DNA from: Amycolatopsis thermalba | GTDB taxonomy: Bacteria; Actinomycetota; Actinomycetes; Mycobacteriales; Pseudonocardiaceae | Reading direction: 5' to 3' | DNA: 64,000 nt | NCBI RefSeq assembly: GCF_003385215.1 | Contig: NZ_PQHW01000007.1 | Location: 62,001-126,000 of the forward strand | Shown here: positions 24,333 to 32,322 of the stretch, in pieces | Position numbering within the stretch: position 1 is the first letter of the stretch | Layout of the letters: the number at the start of each line of letters is the position of its first letter | Notes under the pieces: model-generated | Database searches by the model: none | Told to the model about the DNA's origin: nothing | Seen by the model: only the letters and a program-made list of their open reading frames with translations | Program-made: the position numbers and the translations under genes

Positions 24333-25684
24333 GACAACGCGACCAGCGTGTTCCCGCGCTGCTCGAACAGCACCGGTCCGAGCGCGGCCAGGCGCACCGG
24401 TCCGGTGTAGCCGTGCCGGTCCACCGCGATGGTGCGGATCGTCGACCCGTCCGACTCGTTGAGCACCGCCAGCCCGCCCTGGATCGGCACGACCAGCTGG
24501 TGCGCGAACGTGATGCCCGGCCCCAGCGCGCTGTTCAACGTCCACAGTGCAGTGAGATTGTCCCGGGACAGCGCCATCGTCTTCGAGCCGGTGAACCAGT
24601 ACACGTTCGCCGACGTGGTCGACGTGACCGGCGCCAGGCCCACCGGGTCCTGCGCCAGGTCCGACGCCGGCACGTCCAGCGGGTACGCCGCCGTCTGCTC
24701 GCCGTCGGCGTCGTACCGCACCAGCAGCCGCTGGTCCGGCAGCGCGACCGCCGTGTAGTCACCGGACATCGCGACCAGCTTCGCGTTGTGCCCGGCCACG
24801 ATCGCGCTGAACGACACCTGCGGCTCGTCCGACTCCTTCGGCACGGCCTTCATCACCGTCAGCCGGTCACCCGGATCGCCGGGGCAGCGCTCGATCACGC
24901 CGATCCGCCCGGACGCCATCGCGACCGACCCGTACGTGCACCCGGTGCGCGGCTGCTTGCCGGGGTTCACCAGGGCGGGGACCTCGCCGTACTCGTTGGT
25001 CTCCACGAGGTCGTCCCGCCAGGTCACGAGCAGCTCGGACCCGGTCGCGGTGACCTGGCTGCCGTCGGTCACCAGCCGCGTGCCCAGCGGTGCGCTGCCG
25101 GTGCGCTGCGCCTTGCGCAGCCCGGTGTCGATGCCGAGCCCGACCACCTCGGAGCAGCCGGACTCGCCGTTCACCCCGTCCTTGCGGTACACCGCCAGCA
25201 CCCGGCCCCAGGCCTCGGCGGCGGTGCACAACGTCAGGTCGCGGGCGTAGCGCCAGCGCACCGCGCCGGTGAGCGGGTCGCGACCGGCGATCTCACCGCC
25301 GTTCGCGGTCGCCACCGCCGTGCCCTCGGCGATCGGGACCGGGGCCGCGTCGCTGGGCGCCTGCCACAGCTCACGCAGCGTCGCCGGCACCGTCGCGGGC
25401 GAGGGCGGCAGGGGAGTGCCCGGCGCGGACGTCTCCTGGGTCGTCGCGCGGTTCGCGCTACCGGCCCAGATGACGACGCCGGTGACGACCACGACGACGG
25501 TGATCGCGACCGCGATCACCCGGTCGCGTGGCCGGTTCCACGGCGACGGCCGCTCGCGTCGCGGCCGCTGGGGAGCCGGCGCCGGGGCGGGAGCACCGGC
25601 CAGCACGTCCTCCGCGCCGATCGGCCCGGCGGCCGCATCGCCCTCGGGACGGCGGTGCCGTCCTCCCGCCTCGGGCTCGCTCAC
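24329..25684 (-). CDS. Membrane-anchored PQQ-like beta-propeller protein (Rv3212-like)
   Basis: The product has 451 residues. A Pro/Ala/Arg-rich cytoplasmic N-terminus (~54 residues) leads to one transmembrane helix (about 55-75, VIAVAITVVVVVTGVVIWA). A ~370-residue extracytoplasmic domain of repeated beta-rich units follows (e.g. GRDPLTGAVRWRY, VGLGIDTGLRKAQ), as in PQQ/quinoprotein-like propellers. In M. tuberculosis Rv3212 follows rhlE (Rv3211), and the same order holds here. The GTG at 25684 has GGAG 8 nt upstream. Function is unknown; it may act in the cell envelope. Confidence 0.75.
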   Translation of the reverse strand: MSEPEAGGRHRRPEGDAAAGPIGAEDVLAGAPAPAPAPQRPRRERPSPWNRPRDRVIAVAITVVVVVTGVVIWAGSANRATTQETSAPGTPLPPSPATVPATLRELWQAPSDAAPVPIAEGTAVATANGGEIAGRDPLTGAVRWRYARDLTLCTAAEAWGRVLAVYRKDGVNGESGCSEVVGLGIDTGLRKAQRTGSAPLGTRLVTDGSQVTATGSELLVTWRDDLVETNEYGEVPALVNPGKQPRTGCTYGSVAMASGRIGVIERCPGDPGDRLTVMKAVPKESDEPQVSFSAIVAGHNAKLVAMSGDYTAVALPDQRLLVRYDADGEQTAAYPLDVPASDLAQDPVGLAPVTSTTSANVYWFTGSKTMALSRDNLTALWTLNSALGPGITFAHQLVVPIQGGLAVLNESDGSTIRTIAVDRHGYTGPVRLAALGPVLFEQRGNTLVALS

Positions 25685-25731
25685 GTTCCTGCTCCCGGTG
25701 TTCGCCGGCGCCCCCGCGGCGCCGGTCGGCC

Positions 25732-27351
25732 TCAGTCTGCCGAACCCGGTGTATCAGACGTGTTCGCCGACGCGCTGGCCGAGCCCGAACGGCGACGGCG
25801 GCGACGACGGGCGGGTCGCTCCGCGGACTCGCCGGCCTCTCGCTCGGCCGGGCCCTTCTCGGACGGGCCGGAGGCCTCGCCGACCGCCTTGCCACCGCGC
25901 GTGCGGCGGCGCGGACGGCGCTCCTCACCCGACGACTCGCCGGTGGCCTCGGCCGCCTCGCCCTCGGCGGGCTTCGCCGCGCCACGCGTGCGGCGGCGGC
26001 TGCGGGTGGTCGCACCGCCGCTGCCCCGGCGGCCGCCCATCTGCTCCTCCGGCTCGGCGGCCAGCCCGGCGCGGGTGCGCTTGGACAGCGGCAGCCGCCC
26101 GGTGGCGTCCTCCGGGATGTCCAGGTTGCTGAACAGGTGCTTCGACGTCGAGTACGTCTCGACCGGCTCGGCCATGTCGAGCTTGAGCGCGTCGTTGATG
26201 GCCTGCCAGCGGTGCATGTCGTCCCAGTCGACCAGCGTGATCGCGACACCGGTCTTGCCCGCGCGGCCGGTGCGGCCGATGCGGTGCACGTAGGTGCTCT
26301 CGTCCTCGGGCGTCTGGTAGTTGATCACGTGCGTCACGTCGGTGACGTCGATGCCGCGGGCCGCGACGTCGGTGGCGACCAGCACGTCGACCTTGCCCGA
26401 GCGGAACGCGCGCAGCGCCTGCTCGCGGGCGCCCTGGCCCAGGTCACCGTGCACCGCGGCGGCGGCGAACCCGCGCTCGGCGAGGTCGTCGGCCACCTTC
26501 TGGGCGGTGCGCTTGGTGCGGGTGAAGATCATCGTCAGGCCGCGGTCCTTGGCCTGGAGCACGCGGGCGATCAGCTCCGGCTTGTCCAGCGAGTGCGCGC
26601 GGTAGGCGAACTGGGTGGTGCGCTCGTGCACCGCGCTGGAGTCGTTCTCCTCGGCCCGCACGTGCGTCGGGCGGTTGAGGAAGGTGCGGGCCAGCTTGAT
26701 GATCGGGTCCGGCATCGTGGCCGAGAACAGCATGGTCTGCCGCTCGTCGGGCACCATGGTCAGGATGCGCTCGATGTCCGGGAGGAAGCCCAGGTCGAGC
26801 ATCTCGTCGGCCTCGTCCAGCACCAGCGCGCGGACCTTGCCCAGGACCAGCGCCTTCTGCTCGGCGAGGTCGAGCAGGCGGCCCGGGGTGCCGACGACCA
26901 CGTCGACGCCCTTGCGCAGCGCGCTGATCTGCTGCTCGTAGGGGCGGCCGCCGTAGATGGCGAGCGTGCGCACGTCCAGGTGCTTGGCGGCGTCGGTGAT
27001 GTCGCGGGTGACCTGCAGGCACAGCTCACGCGTCGGGACGACCACGAGCGCCTGCGGGGTGCCGTCGCCGGGGGAGACCACGCGCTGCAGCAGCGGGACG
27101 CCGAAGCCCAGCGTCTTGCCCATGCCGGTGCGGGCCTGGCCGATCAGGTCGTCGCCGGCCAGCGCGAGCGGCAGCGTCAGGGCCTGGATGGCGAAGGTGT
27201 GCTCGATGCCGGCCTCGGCGAGCGCGCGCACGATCTCGGGGCGGACGCCCAGCTCGGCGAAGGTGGGCGTGGCGGGCTCGACGTGGTCGGCCTGCAGCGG
27301 GTGGGAGGTGTCGGTGTCGGGAACCCCGGTCTCGCTGTGCTCGAGGGCCAC
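25732..27351 (-). CDS. rhlE: DEAD-box RNA helicase RhlE
   Basis: The 539-residue product has the DEAD-box motif set: Q motif with TFAELGVRPEIVRALAEAG, Walker A ARTGMGKT, PTREL, GTPGR, VLDEADEML, SAT, and the C-terminal HRIGRTGRAG. The last ~140 residues are basic and low-complexity (RRRTRGG, RRRRRRSG), likely binding RNA. It should remodel RNA or ribosome assembly intermediates. The start is uncertain: GTG 27351 lacks a ribosome site, while a good one (AGAGAGG at 27396-27402) precedes in-frame CTG 27387 and ATC 27393. It keeps M. tuberculosis rhlE/Rv3212/Rv3210c order. Confidence 0.92.
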   Translation of the reverse strand: MALEHSETGVPDTDTSHPLQADHVEPATPTFAELGVRPEIVRALAEAGIEHTFAIQALTLPLALAGDDLIGQARTGMGKTLGFGVPLLQRVVSPGDGTPQALVVVPTRELCLQVTRDITDAAKHLDVRTLAIYGGRPYEQQISALRKGVDVVVGTPGRLLDLAEQKALVLGKVRALVLDEADEMLDLGFLPDIERILTMVPDERQTMLFSATMPDPIIKLARTFLNRPTHVRAEENDSSAVHERTTQFAYRAHSLDKPELIARVLQAKDRGLTMIFTRTKRTAQKVADDLAERGFAAAAVHGDLGQGAREQALRAFRSGKVDVLVATDVAARGIDVTDVTHVINYQTPEDESTYVHRIGRTGRAGKTGVAITLVDWDDMHRWQAINDALKLDMAEPVETYSTSKHLFSNLDIPEDATGRLPLSKRTRAGLAAEPEEQMGGRRGSGGATTRSRRRTRGAAKPAEGEAAEATGESSGEERRPRRRTRGGKAVGEASGPSEKGPAEREAGESAERPARRRRRRRSGSASASANTSDTPGSAD

Positions 27352-27684
27352 CGGGTCGGTCGTGTTTTCCGGATTCGTCGCGGTCAGTGTGATCGCCTCT
27401 CTCTACCAGCGCGCACGGCCTGGTCGAGATTGGGCACTCAACCGGCGGGAAGGTCCACCGGGAATGCCTGGACGGCGTGCACGCGCATTACCTGCCGCTC
27501 GCCCTGCGCCCGGGTGTGCTCGTCCTCCGGCGAGTCGAGGCGGGTGTGCCTCGGGTGGGGCGCATCTGAGCTGATGCGGTAGCTTTCCCGTCCAATTGTA
27601 ACGGGTGCGGCCCCGGCCTCGGCATTTCGGCCCGGTGTGTCCACGTTAGATTCGTCTCTCCGGCGCGGCGGTACGCTCACGGCC
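27352..27684. other. Divergent gap between rhlE and the ferritin-like gene
   Basis: These 333 nt separate divergently transcribed genes. They contain the AGAGAGG site and possible CTG/ATC start of rhlE (27385-27402), the -10 of the ferritin-like gene (27672-27677) and otherwise only short, weakly supported frames. The AT-richer stretch around 27585-27605 (GTCCAATTGTAACG) may hold the rhlE promoter. Confidence 0.5.
27672..27677 (+). promoter_or_regulatory. -10 element, leaderless start of the ferritin-like gene
   Basis: TACGCT is followed by CACGGCC (7 nt) and GTG 27685. Confidence 0.45.
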
Positions 27685-28332
27685 GTGACACGAGAGATCA
27701 GCGAAGGCGTCGTCGACCTGCTCGGGGTCATCGCGTACGGCGAGTTGTCCGCGTTCGACCGGATGGCGGAGGACGCGCGGAAGGCGCCCACCCTGTCCGG
27801 GCGCGCCGCGCTGTCGGCGATGGCGGCCGCCGAGATCGGGCACTACGAGATGCTGGCGAAGTTCCTCGCCGACCACGGCAGGCGCGTCGAGGACGCGATG
27901 GCGCCGTTCGTGGCCCGCTTCGACGCCTGGCACGCGTCCACCGCGCCCCGGTCGTGGCTGGAATCGCTGGTCAAGGCCTATGTGGGGGACGGGCTGGCGG
28001 CGGACCTCTACCGCGAGGTCGGCAGCTGGCTGGACCCGGAGACCAAGGACCTGGTGGTCACCGTGCTCGCCGACACCGGGCACTCGGCCTTCGCCGAGCG
28101 GGAGGTCGCGGCCGGGATCGAGGCCGACCCGAAGACGCGGGACAAGCTGGCGCTGTGGGGGCGGCGGCTGCTCGGCGAGGCGCTCACCCAGGCGCAGTAC
28201 GTGGTGGCCGAGCGGGACCCGCTGGCGGAGCTGATCGTGTCCGGGTCGGGCGACCTGTCGGGAATCGCCGGGCTGTTCCGGCGGTTGCAGCAGGGGCACA
28301 CCAAACGGATGCAGGTGCTCGGGCTGGGCTAG
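27685..28332 (+). CDS. Ferritin-like (MiaE-type fold) protein, Rv3210c-like
   Basis: The 215-residue protein is an all-helical ferritin-like fold of the tRNA hydroxylase MiaE-like group found in actinobacteria. It includes [30 protein letters not shown] (a Glu/His pair typical of diiron ligands) and a late [14 protein letters not shown] helix. It corresponds in position to Rv3210c, between rhlE and the DUF3107 gene. The only in-frame start consistent with homology is GTG 27685. Whether it binds iron or modifies tRNA is not known. Confidence 0.8.
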   Translation: MTREISEGVVDLLGVIAYGELSAFDRMAEDARKAPTLSGRAALSAMAAAEIGHYEMLAKFLADHGRRVEDAMAPFVARFDAWHASTAPRSWLESLVKAYVGDGLAADLYREVGSWLDPETKDLVVTVLADTGHSAFAEREVAAGIEADPKTRDKLALWGRRLLGEALTQAQYVVAERDPLAELIVSGSGDLSGIAGLFRRLQQGHTKRMQVLGLG

Positions 28333-28376
28333 CCTGGGCAGTGGAGTACGTGGCAGAACCCAGTCGGAGGTAGCAG

Positions 28377-28607
28377 GTGGAGGTCAAGATCGGCATCAAG
28401 GACACCCCGCGTGAGCTGGTGGTGTCCAGTGGCCAGTCCGCCGAGGAGGTCGAGAAGCTGGTCGCCGACGCGCTGAAGACCGCGGACGGCCTGTTCAGCC
28501 TCACCGACGACAAGGGGCGCAAGTTCCTGGTCCCGTCGGACCGGATCGCCTACGTGGAGATCGCGCCCACGGACGTGCGCCGGGTCGGGTTCGCGGTCGG
28601 TTCCTGA
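28377..28607 (+). CDS. DUF3107 family protein (TB9.4/Rv3208A-like)
   Basis: The 76-residue protein (VEVKIGIKDTPRELVVSSGQ at the start, ILKV-like beta strands, ending PTDVRRVGFAVGS) matches the small DUF3107 family found next to the TetR/rhlE region in mycobacteria. GTG 28377 follows CGGAGGTAGCAG. It is followed by a strong terminator. Function unknown. Confidence 0.85.
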   Translation: MEVKIGIKDTPRELVVSSGQSAEEVEKLVADALKTADGLFSLTDDKGRKFLVPSDRIAYVEIAPTDVRRVGFAVGS

Positions 28608-28624
28608 CAAGCAGACGCGAAGAA

Positions 28625-28655
28625 GGGGCGCCCACCGGCTGGTGGGCGCCCCTTT
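28625..28655 (+). terminator. Rho-independent terminator after DUF3107
   Basis: GGGGCGCCCACC (28625-28636) pairs perfectly with GGTGGGCGCCCC (28641-28652) over a 4-nt loop, followed by TTT. The symmetric stem may also serve the convergent DUF4873 gene. Confidence 0.9.
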
Positions 28656-28677
28656 CTGCGTTTCACGGGTGACGCGG

Positions 28678-28995
28678 TTATTCGGCCAGTTCGGCCAGTG
28701 TCCTGGGCACCGTGAACGGCGGGGTGCTCGTCCCGAGGATGCGGTAGCGGCCCCACGGGTCCGGGTCCGACAACTCGCCCGCCGCGGAGCCGTCCGGGGT
28801 GCGGATCTCGCCCTTCTTCTTGCGGCCACCGCACAGCTCGTCCAGCCGGGCGTTCGGCGCGATGCGGCCGTACCAGCGGTAGTAGCCGTCGATCGGCTGG
28901 AAGTGGCCCCTCAGCGCCACCTCGACGGGCACCTCGGTGCCGTCCACCACCACCGTCGCGGGACCGGTGTAGCCGTCTTCGTCGTCAGCCGACAT
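28678..28995 (-). CDS. DUF4873 family protein
   Basis: The 105-residue protein has the DUF4873 features: YTGPATVVVDGTEVPVEV, GHFQPIDGYYRWYGR, then GRYRILGTSTPPF. The domain is often fused to or encoded beside flavin monooxygenases and other oxidations. ATG 28995 overlaps the stop of the upstream TetR gene by 11 nt, so it is translationally coupled to the regulator. Function unknown, but the link to a TetR/diiron oxygenase locus is suggestive. Confidence 0.8.
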   Translation of the reverse strand: MSADDEDGYTGPATVVVDGTEVPVEVALRGHFQPIDGYYRWYGRIAPNARLDELCGGRKKKGEIRTPDGSAAGELSDPDPWGRYRILGTSTPPFTVPRTLAELAE

Positions 28996-29743
28996 CCGTT
29001 TCCTCCTTCGGGCGCACCCGTCCGAGCTGGACGATCTTGTTCTCCTCCAGCGGCTTGTTCGGGTCGATCGTGACCCCGTGCTGGCGGGCCAGCCCGTCGA
29101 TGGCGGCCCAGATGATCTGCGTCAGGTACTCCACGACGCTGTCCCGGCTCATCGACCGGCGCTCCAGCCACCACTCACCGGTGTTCTGGACCATTCCGAC
29201 GATCCCGTAGGCCCACGGCTCGGCGGCGCCGGAGTCCATGTTGAACATCCGCATGTAGTCGCCGAGCAGGGCGGTCAGCGCGGTGGCGATCAGTTCCTTG
29301 TCCTCGGCCACCACGTCGGCGTCGGCCTGCTTGCCCGCGAAAGAGCCACGCGCCAGCAGCCGGTACAGGTTCGGGTGCTCCTCGATGACGGTGAAGAACG
29401 CGTCCAGCGCCATGCGGATCCGCGGCACCGGCGCCAGCTCGGCGTTGATCGCCGGCACCAGGCGCGAGAACAGCAGCTCGGTGCCCCGCTGGCCGAGCGC
29501 GTCGTACAGGTCGGCCTTGTCCGCGAAGTGCCGGTACAGCACCGGCTTGGTGACCCCGGCCGCGACGGCGACGTCGTCCATCGCCAGGTCCGGCCCGCGC
29601 TCGTCCAGCGCCTTCAGGGCCGCCTCGACGAACTCGGCCCGCCGCTCCACCCGGTGCTTGCGCCAGCGGTCGCGGCGCGCGTCGCCGGTCGCCGGCTCGC
29701 CGGCCGAGGGGTGCTTGCCGCTGCGCTTGACACGATCCGTCAC
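28985..29743 (-). CDS. TetR-family regulator of the diiron oxygenase locus
   Basis: The product has 252 residues. After a basic N-terminus it has a TetR helix-turn-helix (ALKALDERGPDLAMDDVAVA, then AGVTKPVLYRHFADKADLYD). A C-terminal regulatory domain follows (VPRIRMALDAFFTVIEEHP, YGIVGMVQNTGEWWLERR). GTG 29743 is chosen because TAGCAT lies 7 nt before it; the ATG at 29752 would fall inside that -10. It is divergent from an AurF-type oxygenase, with a perfect palindrome between them, so it most likely represses both directions. The DUF4873 gene is coupled downstream. Confidence 0.88.
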   Translation of the reverse strand: MTDRVKRSGKHPSAGEPATGDARRDRWRKHRVERRAEFVEAALKALDERGPDLAMDDVAVAAGVTKPVLYRHFADKADLYDALGQRGTELLFSRLVPAINAELAPVPRIRMALDAFFTVIEEHPNLYRLLARGSFAGKQADADVVAEDKELIATALTALLGDYMRMFNMDSGAAEPWAYGIVGMVQNTGEWWLERRSMSRDSVVEYLTQIIWAAIDGLARQHGVTIDPNKPLEENKIVQLGRVRPKEETDVG

Positions 29744-29750
29744 GCGCCCC

Positions 29751-29756
29751 ATGCTA
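29751..29756 (-). promoter_or_regulatory. -10 element, leaderless start of tetR
   Basis: On the minus strand TAGCAT is followed by GGGGCGC (7 nt) and GTG 29743. Confidence 0.45.
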
Positions 29757-29761
29757 CCAGA

Positions 29762-29774
29762 GGTAACTGTTACC
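29762..29774. promoter_or_regulatory. Palindromic TetR operator GGTAAC-T-GTTACC
   Basis: A perfect 13-bp palindrome lies in the 61-nt gap between tetR and the diiron oxygenase, directly upstream of the tetR -10. A partial extra half-site, GGTTAC, follows at 29778-29783. Position and symmetry fit binding by the adjacent TetR protein. Confidence 0.65.
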
Positions 29775-29804
29775 ACGGGTTACACAATCAGTGGGGAGCA
29801 CGCG

Positions 29805-30710
29805 ATGACGCGAACGCTGGATGACCACGGCCGGGAGAAGACCGCGGAGCGGTTGCTGAAGTCCTCGGCGAACAAGTTCTACGACCCCGAGGTCGACATC
29901 GACTGGGACGCCCCACTGGACGAGGGCAAACCGTTCCAGCTGGAGCACCGCAGCTCGCTCTACGGCACGCACCTGTGGGACCGGCTCAGCGAGGAGCAGC
30001 GGCTCGAGCTGGGCAGGCACGAGCTGGCCAGCGTCGCCAGCAACGGCATCTTCTTCGAGGTGCTGCTGATGCAGCTGCTGCTCAAGGAGGTCTACAACTC
30101 CGACCCCACCACGCGTCACGTGCAGTACGCGCTCGCCGAGATCGCCGACGAGTGCCGCCACTCGACGATGTTCGCGCGCTCGGTCGAGCGGGTCGGCGCA
30201 CCGGCCTACGGGCCGGTCAAGATCGTGCACCGGCTGGGCAAGCTGCTGCAGTTCATCGGCTACGGGCCCGCGCTCTACGGCTCGATCCTGGTCGCCGAGG
30301 AGATCCTCGACCGCATCCAGCGGGAGAGCATGGCCGACGAGAACATCCAGCCGCTGGTGCGCATGGTCAACCGCATCCACGTGCTCGAAGAGGCGCGGCA
30401 CGTGACCTTCGCCCGTGAGGAGGTCACCCGCGGCATGGCGAAGCTGTCCAAGGCCGAGCTGCTCTACCAGCGCTGGCTGATCGCCGTCGTCAGCTTCGCG
30501 ATCACCCGCAGCCTGATCAACCCGCGCGTCTACAAGGCGGTCGGCCTCAACCCGCGCGAGGCGTGGGAGACCGCGATGAGCAACCCGAACTGGCACGAGA
30601 CGCTGCGCTGGTCCGGCGAACGCATCATGGCGTTCCTGGACGAGGCCGGGCTGGTCGGCCAGCCGGGCACGTACTGGTGGCGCAAGTCCTTCCTGCTGGG
30701 GGCCCGATGA
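29805..30710 (+). CDS. AurF-type diiron oxygenase
   Basis: This 301-residue helical protein resembles the p-aminobenzoate N-oxygenase AurF family. It has the expected carboxylate-bridged diiron ligands spread over four helices, e.g. EIADECRHSTMFAR (E..D E..H), LVAEEILDRIQRE and RIHVLEEARHVTFAREE (E..EARH). It should use O2 to oxidise an amine, lipid or other organic substrate. ATG 29805 follows GGGGAG by 6 nt. Its stop overlaps the start of a hydrolase gene (ATGA). The divergent TetR gene and palindrome imply substrate-induced expression. The substrate is unknown. Confidence 0.82.
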   Translation: MTRTLDDHGREKTAERLLKSSANKFYDPEVDIDWDAPLDEGKPFQLEHRSSLYGTHLWDRLSEEQRLELGRHELASVASNGIFFEVLLMQLLLKEVYNSDPTTRHVQYALAEIADECRHSTMFARSVERVGAPAYGPVKIVHRLGKLLQFIGYGPALYGSILVAEEILDRIQRESMADENIQPLVRMVNRIHVLEEARHVTFAREEVTRGMAKLSKAELLYQRWLIAVVSFAITRSLINPRVYKAVGLNPREAWETAMSNPNWHETLRWSGERIMAFLDEAGLVGQPGTYWWRKSFLLGAR

Positions 30711-31600
30711 CGGCGACGGTCCGTCGAAGGGGGACGGACCGTCGCTTCACCACCAGCGACGGCACCGTCCTCCACGTCGACGCGTCCGGCCCGCGTGACG
30801 CCACCGTCACCCTGGTCCTGGTGCACGCGTGGACGCAGGACCACCTGGAGTGGGACCCGGTCCTGCCGCTGCTGCCGACGGGGGTGCGGGTGCTGCGCTA
30901 CGACCACCGCGGCCACGGCTGGTCCGAGCCGGCCAAGCCCGGCACGGCGACCGTCGCGCAGCTGGCCGACGACCTCGCGGAGCTGATCGCCGAGCTGGCG
31001 CCGGCGGGCAGGCTGGTGCTGGCCGGGCACTCGATGGGCGGGATGACCGTGATGGCGCTGGCCGAGCGGCACCCGGAGCTGGTGGAGTCGCGGGTCGACG
31101 GGGTCGCGTTGATCGCCACGTCGTGCTGCGACATGGACCGGCTCACGCTCGGGCTGAACGGGCGGGCCGGACGGGTGGCGGCGCGCGTGGACAAGACGTT
31201 CGGGCGGCTGCTGAACCGGTGGGGCGCCGAGCACGTGCCGATCCCGGCGCCGCTGGCGCGGCCGTCGGTGAAGTGGCTGGCGTTCGGGAAGAAGGTCCGC
31301 CGCGCGGACGTGCGCGCGATGACGGAGCAGTTCCTGCGGGCGCACCCGCGCAGCGTGGGCGGGTTCCGGGACTCGATGTCCGACCACGACCGGCGCAAGG
31401 CGCTGGCGACCCTGCGCGGCACGCCGACGGTGGTGATGGTCGGGGACCGGGACCGGATCACGCCGGTGCACCACGCGCGGGTGATCGCCGAGGAGCTGCC
31501 GGACGCGGAGTTCGTGCTGTTCCCCGGCGCGGGCCACGAGCTGACCTACGAGCGAACCCGCGAGGTCGCGAAGCGGCTGAGCCGCCTGCTGCGGAACTAG
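30707..31600 (+). CDS. Alpha/beta hydrolase coupled to the diiron oxygenase
   Basis: The product has 297 residues. Core motifs are LVLVHAWTQDHLEW (oxyanion region), YDHRGHGWS, nucleophile GHSMGG, acid VGDRDRI and His in GAGHELTYE. ATG 30707 overlaps the oxygenase stop by 4 nt, so the two are made together and probably act in one pathway, for example hydrolysis of an ester or lactone formed by or feeding the oxygenase. Its stop TAG shares the 4-nt palindrome CTAG (31597-31600) with the convergent TetR gene. Confidence 0.85.
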   Translation: MTATVRRRGTDRRFTTSDGTVLHVDASGPRDATVTLVLVHAWTQDHLEWDPVLPLLPTGVRVLRYDHRGHGWSEPAKPGTATVAQLADDLAELIAELAPAGRLVLAGHSMGGMTVMALAERHPELVESRVDGVALIATSCCDMDRLTLGLNGRAGRVAARVDKTFGRLLNRWGAEHVPIPAPLARPSVKWLAFGKKVRRADVRAMTEQFLRAHPRSVGGFRDSMSDHDRRKALATLRGTPTVVMVGDRDRITPVHHARVIAEELPDAEFVLFPGAGHELTYERTREVAKRLSRLLRN

Positions 31601-32238
31601 CCGGACTCGCCTGGCGCGTGCTGGAGCGGGAAGCCGCCGCCGATGCCGCGCCAGGCGAGCGTCGCGGTCAGCGACACCGCCTCCTCGCGGCTCATCGTGC
31701 TGTGGTGGGCCAGCCAGAAGCGGGCGCTGACCTGGCTCAGCCCGACCAGGCCGACCGCCAGCAGGCGTGCCCGGCCCTCGTCCAGGCCGGCGTCGGCCGT
31801 GATGGTGTCCGTGATCGCGTTCACGCACTCGGTGGTGGCGCGGTCCACGGCCTCCTGCACGACGGGCTCGCCCCGCAGGTCGGATTCGAAGATCATCCGG
31901 AAGGCGCCGGTCTCGCTGGCGACGAAGTCGAAGAACGCGCCGACCGCGGCCCGCACGCGGAGCTTGTTGTCGGTGGTCGAGGCCAGCGCCTCGTTCACGC
32001 GTGCGACCAGCTCGTCGACGTGGTTCTCCAGCAGCGCGGTGTAGAGGTCGAGCTTGCCGGGGAAGTGCTGGTACAGCACGGGCTTGCTGACACCGGCCTG
32101 TTCGGCGATCTCGTCCATGGCCGCCGCGTGGTACCCGTTGGCCGAGAAGACCCGCTGCGCCGCGGCCAGAAGCTGAGCGCGCCGCTCGGTCCGGGGTAGC
32201 CGGACTCCCCGCTGTTGCGCCGCCGCAGTCTCCGTCAT
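31597..32238 (-). CDS. TetR-family regulator (Rv3208-like)
   Basis: The product has 213 residues. The helix-turn-helix is AAAQRVFSANGYHAAAMDEI followed by AEQAGVSKPVLYQHFPGKLD, close to Rv3208 as I recall it. The C-terminal domain contains FFDFVASETGAFRMIFESDL and VGLSQVSARFW. ATG 32238 follows GGGAGGAAA. It ends inside the CTAG shared with the convergent hydrolase and diverges from another hydrolase. In M. tuberculosis the homologue also lies next to the DUF3107 gene, here separated by the TetR/AurF insertion. Confidence 0.88.
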   Translation of the reverse strand: MTETAAAQQRGVRLPRTERRAQLLAAAQRVFSANGYHAAAMDEIAEQAGVSKPVLYQHFPGKLDLYTALLENHVDELVARVNEALASTTDNKLRVRAAVGAFFDFVASETGAFRMIFESDLRGEPVVQEAVDRATTECVNAITDTITADAGLDEGRARLLAVGLVGLSQVSARFWLAHHSTMSREEAVSLTATLAWRGIGGGFPLQHAPGESG

Positions 32239-32322
32239 GCTTTCCTCCCAAAGAACCCGTTCGAGATTACTCGCCGGTATCGCCGAGTCGCCAAGGGACG
32301 GGTCGGTAGGCATCCTGGATTG

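Noticed and set aside
27438-27488. 16-residue leader ORF upstream of rhlE
   Set aside because: Ribosome site is weak (GGCAGG) and composition is unremarkable; chance ORFs of this size are common.
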